Shown here: one piece after another, positions 35,299 through 44,782 of the stretch
Layout of the letters: each line of letters starts with the position of its first letter
Numbering within the stretch: position 1 is the first letter of the stretch
Assembly: GCA_001563905.1 (NCBI GenBank)
Contig: LKMO01000001.1
Coordinates: 17,286-81,285, forward strand
DNA from: Nanohaloarchaea archaeon B1-Br10_U2g19
GTDB lineage: Archaea > Nanohalarchaeota > Nanosalinia > Nanosalinales > Nanosalinaceae
Length of the DNA: 64,000 nt
Reading direction: 5' to 3'
Program-made: the position numbers and the translations under genes
Notes under the pieces: model-generated
What the model saw: only the letters and a program-made list of their open reading frames with translations
Databases searched by the model: none
What the model was told of the DNA's origin: nothing

Positions 35299-35877
35299 CT
35301 ACCGTTTCTCTTTTCCTAGTCTTGAACCGGTGGCGCCGGTCTGTCCCATGTATTTTGTGTCTTTTTTGCTTCCGTAAGGCTTCTCTGCTTCAGAGGTCAT
35401 GGTTTCGAACACGATCTGGCAGACACGGTCTTCAGGGTAGAGTTTGACGGGTGCGTTACCAAGGTTCTGTATTTCAAGAGTTATATCTCCTGAGAAACCT
35501 GGATCGATATATCCTGCGGTTGCGTGTACTATGATTCCTAGTCGGCCGTAGCTGCTTCTTCCTTCTACACGTGCAACTAAGTCGTTTGGAACGTTGACTG
35601 TTTCAAGTGTTGATCCGAGTATGAACTCTCCTGGATGTATGACTACGCCTTCTTCTGCAGAGTGTGTCTCTTTTTTGATATAGTTGTTGTATTTCTGCAT
35701 GTTTTTTGTGTCGACTATATCGACTTTACGTGTGTTTAAGACACCGAAATCATAGCCTAGCCGTAAATCAAGTGAGGAAGGCCCTAACTGTAAGTCTAGA
35801 TCTAGGTCTTTTTCGCTTTCAACCGCTTTTTGTTCTTTCACTATTTTCTTGATTTCTTTATCGGAGAGTATAGCCAT
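35299..35877 (-). CDS. dcd: dCTP deaminase
   Basis: A 192-residue trimeric dUTPase-fold deaminase. GRSSYGRLGIIVHATAGYID contains the catalytic region (the R-S-S-x-x-R and H-x-x-A-G-x-I-D motifs) and FSGDITLEIQN follows, as in archaeal Dcd. It converts dCTP to dUTP; some archaeal enzymes go on to dUMP and I cannot tell which applies. The C-terminal GATGSRLGK resembles the nucleotide-closing tail. It starts 53 bp from the divergent peptidase gene. Confidence 0.93.
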   Translation of the reverse strand: MAILSDKEIKKIVKEQKAVESEKDLDLDLQLGPSSLDLRLGYDFGVLNTRKVDIVDTKNMQKYNNYIKKETHSAEEGVVIHPGEFILGSTLETVNVPNDLVARVEGRSSYGRLGIIVHATAGYIDPGFSGDITLEIQNLGNAPVKLYPEDRVCQIVFETMTSEAEKPYGSKKDTKYMGQTGATGSRLGKEKR

Positions 35878-35930
35878 ACAGTTACTATTTGTATGGAAAG
35901 ATTCTTTTATTCATAATCCAAACTACGTGT

Positions 35931-37382
35931 ATGAAGAAAGCCTTTGTTTTTCTAGCTGTAATACTTTTTACGGCTGTAGCTGTTGCAGAAGTCCAGTATG
36001 AGGTAGAGTTTGATGAAAAAGAGGTTTATACTAATGTTTCAATAGTCTCTGACTGTGATCAGGTCTGTCCGGGTCTTTCATGGAGGTTGATGGAGGGTTC
36101 TAAGGTTTTAGATGTTGATGATGGTTCAGGAGAGTTAGAGTATAGTCGTGAAGATGATGTTTTGAATATTGAAGGAGAACGTACCCGGGAAGAGAACCGT
36201 ACGGTTAAGATACAGTCTGTAGTCAACTCTTCTGCAGAACATGTTCATGAAGGTCTTTACGAGCGACAGATCTCGCTTCCATCGTTCCAAGATAAGAAGA
36301 CTACAGGAGTACTGAAAAATCCTGATATAATCTCCGGGAGAGCTGACAGAAGCTTTGAATCTTCTTTTGGAGAGGACAGGATAGAGTTCAAGGGTGAAGG
36401 ACCTACCAATATAATAGTTAACTTCGGACAAGGATACAGTACAGAGTATTTCGAGTTTTTCGGAGATGTACATGAAGATCCTGATGATGCATTCCGTCTT
36501 GCTGTAGGAACGCTTGAAGTCGGTCCACAGTTCGAACGTTTTGCCGTATCTGTAATGAACGAGGAGGAGTACATGGCAGAACATGAGTCTTGGAGTGCTG
36601 GACAGTACCGTTCAGGAAGTATAAAGCTGAGAAATGATCTAGACGACAACTTTCTAAGGGTTTTAGCTCATGAAACAGCTCATGGATTAAATGATAGAAA
36701 GCTTTCATGGGATGAGACATCTTCAAGCTACTTTGATGAAGGTACCTCAGAATACGTAGAGTTTCTAATGCAGAAAAAACGTTACAGAGAGGAAAAGACA
36801 GATATAGGCCCTCAAGAACTGTTCGGTGAGGAAACACAGTACACTGATACAGATAACCCTAACCGGTACTACCAAGTTCCGCCACAAGGCGATAAAGAAC
36901 AGTTATGGAACTACTACCGTCAGGAAGAAGATTTTATGAAGTACTGGTCTCCTGCTGAAAGCGCCGAGCATAGAAACTTTGGTTACGCTTACTCTCAGCT
37001 TGTTATCCGTAACTATATCAAAGAGAACGGCACGCTCAATGAAGTATATGAGGAGATGGACTCCCTAGAAACTACGGAAAGCTACGATACTAAATGGAGC
37101 TTCTTCTCAAACCATATGGATATGAAGCCATGTAACTACGAGTCTAGAGAAAGATTTGAACAGTGCTTAGACGATATAAACAGTTTTGATTACGAGATAA
37201 ACATGGCGGACCACGACTATAAACAAGGAGAGCTTGAAATAGACCGTATAAACTTACCGAACAGAACAAGAGAAAGTTCTGGTGAATTGGGAGGCGAAGA
37301 AGTAGAAAGATTCTTATTCAATCTGTCGCAGCTAGTAGATCGTCTTATTCAAAGCTTTCAAGATCTAATAAATACTTTTTAA
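35931..37382 (+). CDS. Secreted gluzincin-type metallopeptidase
   Basis: A 483-residue exported protein. MKKAFVFLAVILFTAVAVAE is a Sec signal peptide; the ATG at 35931 that begins it is preferred over 35889, which would put 14 residues in front. A beta-rich N-terminal domain precedes the zinc site HETAH (247-251) and, 18 residues later, Glu270 in YFDEGTSEY, the HExxH-x18-E pattern of gluzincins such as M1. Two Cys pairs may form disulphides. The C-terminal tail ends in a helix that could touch the membrane. It probably degrades extracellular protein or trims surface proteins. Overlaps the convergent ogt gene by 38 bp. Confidence 0.82.
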   Translation: MKKAFVFLAVILFTAVAVAEVQYEVEFDEKEVYTNVSIVSDCDQVCPGLSWRLMEGSKVLDVDDGSGELEYSREDDVLNIEGERTREENRTVKIQSVVNSSAEHVHEGLYERQISLPSFQDKKTTGVLKNPDIISGRADRSFESSFGEDRIEFKGEGPTNIIVNFGQGYSTEYFEFFGDVHEDPDDAFRLAVGTLEVGPQFERFAVSVMNEEEYMAEHESWSAGQYRSGSIKLRNDLDDNFLRVLAHETAHGLNDRKLSWDETSSSYFDEGTSEYVEFLMQKKRYREEKTDIGPQELFGEETQYTDTDNPNRYYQVPPQGDKEQLWNYYRQEEDFMKYWSPAESAEHRNFGYAYSQLVIRNYIKENGTLNEVYEEMDSLETTESYDTKWSFFSNHMDMKPCNYESRERFEQCLDDINSFDYEINMADHDYKQGELEIDRINLPNRTRESSGELGGEEVERFLFNLSQLVDRLIQSFQDLINTF

Positions 37383-37725
37383 GCTTGGAGCTGTACTTGT
37401 AACCTCCTAAACCGTTAGCACTGATCACGCGGTGGCAGGGAATAATTACGGGAACAGGGTTCCTTCCACACGCCTGTCCTACAGCTATAGCCGAAGAATC
37501 AATATTGTCTGCAATCTCTCCATAAGTCTTTGTACTGCCGTAAGGTATAGCCTGAATCTCTCTTAGTACTTGGTCCGTGAAGTCTTTTGAAAGCTCTACC
37601 TCAAAGTTGAACCAGGTTCTCTCCTTATCTAAATACTGTCTTACCTGTTTCCTAATTTCCTCGGAGGACTTATCTAGAAGGCTTTCTCTGATATCTACAG
37701 CCTCTTTGTTGATCCTGATCTCCAT
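37345..37725 (-). CDS. ogt: Methylated-DNA-protein cysteine methyltransferase
   Basis: A 126-residue alkyltransferase. The active-site motif PCHRV places the acceptor Cys at residue 97, preceded by IPYGSTKTYGEIA and GQACGRNPVPVII, and followed by GLGGYKYSSKLKKYLL. It removes O6-alkyl groups from guanine by a one-time transfer. The N-terminal domain is short, so this is close to the minimal catalytic form. Tail-to-tail overlap of 38 bp with the peptidase gene. Confidence 0.93.
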   Translation of the reverse strand: MEIRINKEAVDIRESLLDKSSEEIRKQVRQYLDKERTWFNFEVELSKDFTDQVLREIQAIPYGSTKTYGEIADNIDSSAIAVGQACGRNPVPVIIPCHRVISANGLGGYKYSSKLKKYLLDLESFE

Positions 37726-37799
37726 AAGTTAAACTGGTTCAAAGACTTATCTAAAACTAATAGTTACTTTAATAGAATCGGACTGAATACGTTTTATCA

Positions 37800-38750
37800 A
37801 TGGGTTCCAACAGTCTTAGAGAATGGATAACAGTATATCTTAAAGGCTTAGCTATGGGAGCTGCAGGAGCCGTACCAGGGGTTTCAGGAGGCACTATCGC
37901 CTTAATCACAGGTATATATCAGAGGCTTATAACCTCGTTAACCTCGGTAAACAAGAAGAATGCCTGGAAGTTTTTACAAAGTTTCCAAGTATTAGATCTG
38001 TCTTCTCTTAAAAAACAGTTTTTAGAAATGGATTTACTTTTTTTGACTGTATTAGGACTAGGCATCGTTACCGCAGTAATAACTGTATCAAACTTAGTTG
38101 CTTACCTGCTAACATACTATCCTATACCTACTTTCGGATTCTTTTTCGGACTTATACTGGTTTCCGCAGTCATACTATCTAAAAATGTTGATATATCCTC
38201 TGGAAAAACCAGGTTTGCAGCTTTATCAGGATTCTTAACTGCTTTCTTGGTCTCAGGTTATGCTACAACCGCTTTAGGTAGTAGTTTGCCAGTAGTATTT
38301 TTTGCAGGCATGTTCGCTATAAGTGCTCAAATCCTTCCCGGTATCTCAGGCTCACTGGTTCTGATGATTCTAGGACAGTACGATTACATGGCTGAAGCCT
38401 TGTCCAAATTTACAGATTCAGTTTTATCGTTCTTCATTAACGGCAGTTCAAAAGGTTTATTGGAGACAGCGCCGCCTGTTGTAACCTTTGTTTCAGGAGC
38501 AGTTATAGGATTGTTTACGGTAGCGCATGCTGTACGTTGGTCTTTAGAGAATCACAGACAGGTTACAGTAGCTTTCCTAGTCAGCCTGATCTTCGGGGCT
38601 TTAAGAGCGCCGGTTGAAGAGACACGGCAGATAGTACTTGATCAAGGTCTTACATGGTTACAGGTTTTACCGGAGTTCACTGTGTTAGCTTTAGTTGGAG
38701 GACTGTCTATTTTTGTACTCGACTACTATACAGGTATGATTGAGTACTGA
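37800..38750 (+). CDS. DUF368 membrane protein (PopT-like polyprenyl-phosphate transporter)
   Basis: A 316-residue membrane protein of about eight to ten segments. Two related motifs, GAVPGVSGGTIALITGIY (21-38) and ILPGISGSLVLMILGQYDY (near 180), mark the inverted-repeat DUF368 fold. Bacterial members (PopT) recycle undecaprenyl phosphate across the membrane. In an archaeon it would most naturally return dolichyl phosphate after surface glycan assembly. It is divergent from ogt by 74 bp. Confidence 0.88.
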   Translation: MGSNSLREWITVYLKGLAMGAAGAVPGVSGGTIALITGIYQRLITSLTSVNKKNAWKFLQSFQVLDLSSLKKQFLEMDLLFLTVLGLGIVTAVITVSNLVAYLLTYYPIPTFGFFFGLILVSAVILSKNVDISSGKTRFAALSGFLTAFLVSGYATTALGSSLPVVFFAGMFAISAQILPGISGSLVLMILGQYDYMAEALSKFTDSVLSFFINGSSKGLLETAPPVVTFVSGAVIGLFTVAHAVRWSLENHRQVTVAFLVSLIFGALRAPVEETRQIVLDQGLTWLQVLPEFTVLALVGGLSIFVLDYYTGMIEY

Positions 38751-38756
38751 AGACTT

Positions 38757-39338
38757 TCAGTATTTAGATTCTCTTCTCTCTGCTTGTTCTAAAGAGCTTT
38801 GTATCTGTTCGTTAGCATTTTGGCCGACCATATCTTCATGACCGGGATAAAACGTGTCGACATCTAGAGTTGTTATTTTCTTGATTGAGTTGATTAAAAG
38901 CTCTCTGTCTCCTTCTTCTAGATCTGTTCTTCCGAAACCGCCTTCAGGAAAGATTAAGTCTCCGGTAAACAATATTTTTTCTTCCTCAGAGTATAGACAT
39001 ACTGAGTCATCTTTATGTCCGGGTGTATGGATTATCTGAAACTCTGTATCTGAAAGTGTTAGTCTATCATTTTCGGAGATTTTAACGGCGTCTACATCTA
39101 AGTTCTCAGGTTTGTAAGCATAGATTTCTGGAGAGTACTTTTCCTTAACTTTGGTTAGATTGTCTACGTGGTCGTAATGAGAATGGGTTATAACAACTTT
39201 ATCAACTTCTTCAAGCTCTCTGATACTTTTCCAGGAGTCGCCTGTACCTACATCTACAAGTATTTTTTCAGAACCGTCTATATACCAGATGTTTCCTGTA
39301 AAGTCTTCAGCTTGTTCAGCAAGATTGGATATATTCAT
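38757..39338 (-). CDS. Metallo-beta-lactamase-fold hydrolase (glyoxalase II-like)
   Basis: A 193-residue MBL-fold hydrolase. THSHYDHVDN is the H-x-H-x-D-H metal motif, followed by HTPGHKDDSVCLY, FTGDLIFPEGGFGRTD and FYPGHED, the glyoxalase II/persulfide dioxygenase-like set of ligands. It should hydrolyse a thioester or similar bond. The ATG at 39338 is preferred, but a TTG at 39359, just 8 bp after the aRF1 stop, would add seven residues and is possible. Follows aRF1 in the same direction. Confidence 0.85.
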   Translation of the reverse strand: MNISNLAEQAEDFTGNIWYIDGSEKILVDVGTGDSWKSIRELEEVDKVVITHSHYDHVDNLTKVKEKYSPEIYAYKPENLDVDAVKISENDRLTLSDTEFQIIHTPGHKDDSVCLYSEEEKILFTGDLIFPEGGFGRTDLEEGDRELLINSIKKITTLDVDTFYPGHEDMVGQNANEQIQSSLEQAERRESKY

Positions 39339-39367
39339 AGGAATTAGTTTATGAACCAATGTTTAAT

Positions 39368-40615
39368 TTATCTTATCCGGTAACGCATTATTGCTGCTAT
39401 ACCGCTCATGTTCATCAGTCTCTGACCTTCTTCATGGTCAGTAGATATTATTTCAATATCTGAGCTCATCTCTTCAGCTTTCTCAGCTAATACATCTACG
39501 ATGTCCTGCATCTCTTCCAGATCCATGTCTTCATTACATTCGTCACATTCTACGGAGTCGCTTATATGTGGCTCTTGTTCATATACGTGTTTTTCGTGGC
39601 CGTTAGGACATTCGTAGGTTGCTTCAAACATTTCTATATCTTCTGATATAAGCACTGTTTCTACAGCACCCATTTCTAGAGCTTTCATAACCTGTTCCCG
39701 GCCGTATTCAGACTTACCGTTCTCTTGTTTAAGGTTCTGGAAAAACTCGTTAACCAGCTTCTTCTCTATGACAACTTCGGAGTCTTCTATAGAGTCTTCT
39801 GCCTTCTCTACAAGCTCTTCAAGCGCTTCCTCTCCAGAGTAGTTGAGAGATTCCTGTGCTATAACTCTTTCTTCTAGTTCGTTATGGAGATATCCATCAT
39901 TCATTATCTTGTCTTTAGTGAATCCAGGACCTCCTACAATTATTCCTAACAGTTTTCCTTCGCGAGCCTTATCCATGAAAGCGTTCTTTGCCTTTTCAGC
40001 GATATCAGACATAAACGTTTCATACATGGATTTACGTAGTCGTTCGAAACGTTGTGCGGACTGTCCTCCTGCACGAGTCTTACCAGGAACGTTAGACTCC
40101 ATCGAGTAAACAGTTTTAACACGTGAGCCTTGTAGGTAGCCGATTGCAGCCTCACTTTTATCTGCTACAATCAAACCGTAGACGCGGTCGTCTACAACCA
40201 TGTTTTTCAAAGGATCTAAGACAAACTCTTTGTCACAACGGTAGCGCCGGGATTCTACAGGCTGTGGAGGTATTACTTGCCATAGCTGGATATCCGGTCT
40301 TCCTTCCTGTTCGGAAACATTTCCTGAGAAGAATACGACCCCGTTCTCTGGTGTTACAGGTTCTTCTTTCACTTTTCTTCCAATTTTATCGAGTGCAGCC
40401 TGAACATTTTTTCTAGTGTTCTTAGATTTAATGTTCTTAGCTTCCGAAGCCTCAGAAGTCACAAAATCAGATATTTTTGCCATATCGTAGCCAGCTGGTA
40501 TGTAAAGACTGACTAACTCGGTATTTCTACCTCTAATATCTTCAAGCTTCTTTATCAACCGTTTAAGCTCGTACTTTGACATTTCTCGGTGCTTTTTATC
40601 TTGGCTCATAAACAT
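39368..40615 (-). CDS. prf1: Peptide chain release factor aRF1
   Basis: A 415-residue aRF1: NIKS at 61-64 reads stop codons, GGQ at 183-185 triggers release, and the C-terminal domain carries zinc-type cysteines (ECPNGHEKH, VECDECNEDM). It recognises all three stop codons with aRF3-like or aEF1A-type GTPases and meets ABCE1, also encoded in this window, in ribosome recycling. A second ATG six bases in gives MSQDKKHREM and either may be used. Confidence 0.97.
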   Translation of the reverse strand: MFMSQDKKHREMSKYELKRLIKKLEDIRGRNTELVSLYIPAGYDMAKISDFVTSEASEAKNIKSKNTRKNVQAALDKIGRKVKEEPVTPENGVVFFSGNVSEQEGRPDIQLWQVIPPQPVESRRYRCDKEFVLDPLKNMVVDDRVYGLIVADKSEAAIGYLQGSRVKTVYSMESNVPGKTRAGGQSAQRFERLRKSMYETFMSDIAEKAKNAFMDKAREGKLLGIIVGGPGFTKDKIMNDGYLHNELEERVIAQESLNYSGEEALEELVEKAEDSIEDSEVVIEKKLVNEFFQNLKQENGKSEYGREQVMKALEMGAVETVLISEDIEMFEATYECPNGHEKHVYEQEPHISDSVECDECNEDMDLEEMQDIVDVLAEKAEEMSSDIEIISTDHEEGQRLMNMSGIAAIMRYRIR

Positions 40616-40700
40616 ACTTGATGTAGAAATTCTTTTATTAACCCAGAATCTATATAGAATTTCCTAGAGTATGGTGCTATACGAATCCGGAAATCAGATC

Positions 40701-40710
40701 CTAATATAAC
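40701..40710 (+). promoter_or_regulatory. TATA box of the frameshifted gene
   Basis: ctaatataac is centred 27 bases before ATG 40733, the spacing expected for a leaderless archaeal transcript. It argues that translation begins at 40733, upstream of the frame change, and not at the TTG at 40813. Confidence 0.5.
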
Positions 40711-40732
40711 TTTTTACATGCTGTCTAATATT

Positions 40733-41319
40733 ATGGCCTTAGATAGAATAACGTTTAGTAGAGGAGATTCTAAAGCAGAAAGATTCGGTTATCTAGAATA
40801 TGCAGATATAACTTGTCCCTTAGGTTTTTTGATGAGGTAGATAACGGTAAGAGAATATTCCAGGGGTCAGTTCATTCTTATCTTCACGGACTTCCAAACG
40901 CATCTCAGCCTACGGCAGTTAGATGTCTTGAAATAGCTATCAAAGAAAAGTATAGAAGAGAAGAAAATGAGGAACCTTCTGATAATCTCAAAAATTTAAT
41001 TGATTGGTCTGGAGATCACTTGGGAGCCTACACAGAAATACAGCAAGGTCTTAGGCTGATGAGAAATTATATACATGAAAATAAATTGGTAAAAGAGGTA
41101 GATGCGCTGGAATCTATTAGACATACTGCAGAATTTCTGAATAAACTTTTTCCTCCTCCACAAGAAGAAGTAGAGTATGAACATAACTGTCTTTATTGTG
41201 AGAGCTCTTTCATGGGGACTAGAAAACCTAAAGAACTTATCTTAGGTTATGAAATGGAGAAAAAATGTACTAACTGCAATAAGATAAACGGATATAGGTT
41301 CTTAGGAAGCAGCTGGTGA
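40733..41319 (+). CDS. HEPN/DUF4145-like protein with C-terminal zinc site, split by a -1 frameshift
   Basis: Two frames join into one protein. From ATG 40733 the first frame gives MALDRITFSRGDSKAERFGY and reaches ITCPLGF, then stops. The next frame continues with FDEVDNGKRIFQGSVHSYL and runs to 41319. The join is at ggttttttgatgag, T6 at 40825-40830: in-frame codons ttt ttg preceded by t form a classic -1 slippery heptamer, and one missing T would give the same result. The joined product has 195 residues, a helical domain with a HEPN/DUF4145-like LRLMRNYIHENKLV region and a zinc pair CLYC and CTNC. Function unknown; HEPN proteins are often RNases. Confidence 0.55.
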
Positions 41320-41335
41320 AGTTACTTCTTTATAG

Positions 41336-42091
41336 CTATGCCTCATTAAACCAGCCTTCCAACTTCTGTTTTGACAGTAGCTGGTAGTCGTTGTCTTCCG
41401 TAAAGATCTCCATACACCAGGTTCCTTCGAAGTCTTCTAATCTATCGATTAGAGGCTGGAACTCAATCTCTGAGCTTCCAAGCGGTAGATGCATATCTCG
41501 TCCTTCACGTGTATCGGTCAAATGAAGGTGTGAAATCAGGTGGGAGTATTCTTCAAGAAATTCTTCTGTTTCTTCCTGTCCGGCTTCTGAGAAAGCATGT
41601 CCTGTATCGAAACACATGGAAACATTTAGTTCTTCAAGTAAAGGTCCTAGCTCAAACAGTTCTAATCCTCTCCACTGTCCAAGATTTTCGAAACAGACTT
41701 CGACTCCGTGTTTCTCTCCTAGTTTATCCAGTTTTTCGATTTGTTCAGGAAGTTTTTCTATCTCATCCTCAGCATCATCATATCGCATATCGGCGTGTGC
41801 CACAACTTTTTCTGCTCCAAGCTGTTTAGCGAACTTCATCATACGTTCATGGTAGTTCAGAAGTCCTTCATTGATCTCAGGTACTGAGGTGGATAAAGGC
41901 TGTTTGAAAGGTAAGTGAACTGTTATTTCAAAATCTTTGTCTTCTAAAGCCTTTCTAACCTTTTCAGATTCTATCTCTTCTACAGGTCGTTCATGTTCTC
42001 CTATCCCGAACTCTATGAAGTCAAATTCTTCTGAAATAGAGTTTATATGTTCTATTAGATCTCCTTCTGGACCTAGACTGATTCCTATCAT
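41336..42091 (-). CDS. Xylose isomerase-like TIM-barrel protein (AP endonuclease 2 family)
   Basis: A 251-residue barrel with the family's metal ligands in order: ITVHLPF, VVAHADM, VCFENLG, MCFDTGHAF (D-x-x-H), LHLTDTREGRDMHLP and WCMEIF. It could be a sugar isomerase or epimerase or an endonuclease IV-like repair enzyme. Its ATG overlaps the valS stop (ATGA), so it is translated after ValRS. It serves as an internal reference for the split barrel at 28567. Confidence 0.82.
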   Translation of the reverse strand: MIGISLGPEGDLIEHINSISEEFDFIEFGIGEHERPVEEIESEKVRKALEDKDFEITVHLPFKQPLSTSVPEINEGLLNYHERMMKFAKQLGAEKVVAHADMRYDDAEDEIEKLPEQIEKLDKLGEKHGVEVCFENLGQWRGLELFELGPLLEELNVSMCFDTGHAFSEAGQEETEEFLEEYSHLISHLHLTDTREGRDMHLPLGSSEIEFQPLIDRLEDFEGTWCMEIFTEDNDYQLLSKQKLEGWFNEA

Positions 42092-44652
42092 TTGACTACT
42101 ACCGTTATGTTTTCTGTTTCAATCATTTTTCCTTCTCCTTGGAATGTTCTTTCTTCTCTAACGTTAAACATCTCTGGTTTGAGCTGTTCATCTGCTACTC
42201 TAAGTCTTCCGTCCATGAGGTTCCATTCATTGTTTTCAAGTGCTTCTTCGATTTCTGATACTTTGTCGCCGTATTTAGGACCTGCTTTCGAGTAGTCAAG
42301 CTTTATCTCCACGATTTCGTTCTCTGTTTCTGGCCGGTTTTCTTTGTCTAGTTCGAGTTTCTTTACGTGCATTACTTCTTTCACTGCTTCTTCAAAGCCT
42401 TCTATATCTCCGTAGACTGTTACTTCTTCTAGTTCTGCGGTTGGAGACATCTGGTTGTCTGACTTGTATTTTCTGAGTGCAGAGATTACTTCTATAGCTG
42501 TCTCTCCTTTCTGGAGGTCTGCTTCTAAGCCAAGTGTTTCAGGCCATTTGGAGTTGTGTATGCTTTTCTTTGAGTACATGTCGTTCCAGATTTCTTCGGT
42601 TACGTGTGATAGGAACGGTGCGAAAAGCTTTAGGAATGTTTCATGGCACCGGGAAAGCGTGTATTCTGCGGAAGGATCTCTTTCTTCGTCTAGTCTCTGT
42701 TTTGCGATTTCTAGGTAGTTGTCGCAGAAGGTGTTCCAGAAGACGTGTCTTATATGGTCTCTTGCTTTTGAGAATTCGTAGTTCTCCATTTTTTCTGTTG
42801 TAAACTCTACGAGTTGGTCGAGTTCTGCGAGCATCCAGCGGTCTAGTTCTTCTAGGTCTTCTTCATCTATCTCTCCGCTTTCTGGTACGAGCATCTCTAC
42901 TAGTTTTGAAGCGTTCCAGAGTTTACGGATAACTTTCTCTCCAGAGACCAGGTCTTTTTCTTTGAATGCTAGGTCGTCTCCTACCTGTGTTCCTGCACTC
43001 CAGTAACGTGCTGCATCAACAGGATACTCTTCAATAACGTTCTGTGGTAGCACTACGTTTCCACGGCTTTTACTCATTTTCTCCCGGTTTTCGTCTAGTA
43101 CGTGGCCATGGTTCATTACCTGTTTGAAAGGTACTTCGCCGGTATGTTCAATACATTTTACAACTGTGTGGAAAAGCCAGAAGCTGATGATGTCGTGGCC
43201 CTGGTAACGTAGATCGAACTGGTAGAGCTCCGGCCTCTGAAGTTCTTCTCCGTCCCACTTGGCGTTGATTAGAGGGGTTAAACTTGATGTCGCCCATGTG
43301 TCTAGTACGTCGGTCTCCGGCTTATACTCTTCCGGGTTGTCGACAGGCGGTTCATCCTGTAAAGGGTCTACCGGTAGCTGCTCTTTCTCAGCTACAACAG
43401 GTTCTCCGGTTTCTTTATGGTACCATACAGGGATCGGTATTCCGCTGTCTCTCTGACGGCTGATACACCAGTCCCACTGTAGTCCTTCAATCCAGTTTTT
43501 GTAACGTGTAAACATTTTCTCTGGATACCATTCCATCTGTTCTCCGGCTTCTAAGTATTTTTCTTTATTTTCTAAAACCTTGATGTACCACTGAGGTTTT
43601 ACAAGGAACTCAATAGGTGTATCACATCTTTCATGTGCTTGAACGGTGTGAGTTATCTTTCTTTTGTCGAGCAAGAACTTTTCTTCGTCTAGGTCTTTCA
43701 CTATTTCCTTCCTAGCTTCTTCGGTAGTTAATCCTTCATACTCGTTAGCTTCCTCTGTCATTACTCCGGATTCATCTATTGCGACTCTTAGGTCGAGTCC
43801 ATGCGCCTGGTACCATTCAATATCGTTCTGATCTCCGAAGGTACAGCACATAACGATTCCTGAACCTGTCTCCATATCGACTCTTTCATCTTCAATAATC
43901 GGTACTTTCTGGTAGAATAAAGGTACTTTCGCCTCTTCACCGACTAGATGCTGGTTTTCCTCGTCGTCAGGATGTACAAATACTGCTACGCAAGCCGGTA
44001 AAAGTTCTGGTCTGGTTGTTGAGATAGTGAAGGAGTCGCCATCAACAACATCGAACTCTATATCATGGAAATGAGCTTTCTTCTCTAAGTCTTCTGTTTC
44101 AACCTGGCTTATAGCGGTCTCACACTCTGGACACCAGATTGCCGGAGCTTTTTCACGGTACTGAAGATTTTTTTCATGTAAATCAAGGAAAGATAGCTGA
44201 CTGATTTTCTGTACACGTGGCTCTATAGTCTTGTAGGTATTGTTCCAGTCCATTGAGAATCCGAAGTCTCTCATAAGATCTTCGAACTCTTCTTCATAGT
44301 CTTCACAGACTTTACGTACTTTTTTCTGGAACTCTCTACGTGTAAAGTCTTGATGCCTTATATCTAGTTCTCTTTCAGTAAGTCTTTCAGAAGCGATACC
44401 GTTGTTGTCATAGCCGAAAGGATAGTAAACGCTTTTACCCTGCATTCGTTCAAAACGTGCTTTGAAATCAGCTAAAGTATTTCCGTACGTATGCCCGAAG
44501 TGTAGATTGCCTGATACTGTTGGGGGAGGTGTGTCTATAGAGAACACTTCTTCACTGTCGCCAGGTTTTTCATACTTGTAGGTTTCTTCTTCAATCCATT
44601 TTTTACGCCACTTCGGCTCGATAACATCTGGTTTATATTCTCCTTCAGGCAT
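42088..44652 (-). CDS. valS: Valyl-tRNA synthetase
   Basis: An 854-residue class I synthetase. The HIGH motif appears as HFGH in SGNLHFGHTYGN (about residues 46-57), the editing domain covers about 200-360, and KMSKS is at 525-529. RPFD-type and zinc Cys (WCPECE) are present. It charges tRNA-Val and edits Thr. It lacks the long bacterial C-terminal coiled coil; length fits archaeal enzymes. It leads a two-gene unit with the TIM-barrel gene. Confidence 0.97.
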   Translation of the reverse strand: MPEGEYKPDVIEPKWRKKWIEEETYKYEKPGDSEEVFSIDTPPPTVSGNLHFGHTYGNTLADFKARFERMQGKSVYYPFGYDNNGIASERLTERELDIRHQDFTRREFQKKVRKVCEDYEEEFEDLMRDFGFSMDWNNTYKTIEPRVQKISQLSFLDLHEKNLQYREKAPAIWCPECETAISQVETEDLEKKAHFHDIEFDVVDGDSFTISTTRPELLPACVAVFVHPDDEENQHLVGEEAKVPLFYQKVPIIEDERVDMETGSGIVMCCTFGDQNDIEWYQAHGLDLRVAIDESGVMTEEANEYEGLTTEEARKEIVKDLDEEKFLLDKRKITHTVQAHERCDTPIEFLVKPQWYIKVLENKEKYLEAGEQMEWYPEKMFTRYKNWIEGLQWDWCISRQRDSGIPIPVWYHKETGEPVVAEKEQLPVDPLQDEPPVDNPEEYKPETDVLDTWATSSLTPLINAKWDGEELQRPELYQFDLRYQGHDIISFWLFHTVVKCIEHTGEVPFKQVMNHGHVLDENREKMSKSRGNVVLPQNVIEEYPVDAARYWSAGTQVGDDLAFKEKDLVSGEKVIRKLWNASKLVEMLVPESGEIDEEDLEELDRWMLAELDQLVEFTTEKMENYEFSKARDHIRHVFWNTFCDNYLEIAKQRLDEERDPSAEYTLSRCHETFLKLFAPFLSHVTEEIWNDMYSKKSIHNSKWPETLGLEADLQKGETAIEVISALRKYKSDNQMSPTAELEEVTVYGDIEGFEEAVKEVMHVKKLELDKENRPETENEIVEIKLDYSKAGPKYGDKVSEIEEALENNEWNLMDGRLRVADEQLKPEMFNVREERTFQGEGKMIETENITVVVK

Positions 44653-44782
44653 TTTGGTATCAGCTCTTGAAAAAACACTGTTTAGAGAATCTTAAAAGGT
44701 TTTTACTTAGGGAATCAGAGCTGCCAGTTTAGAGGAAAAACATGAGATGGTTTATATTGTTTCAGCAGTATAGTAAAGGTAG

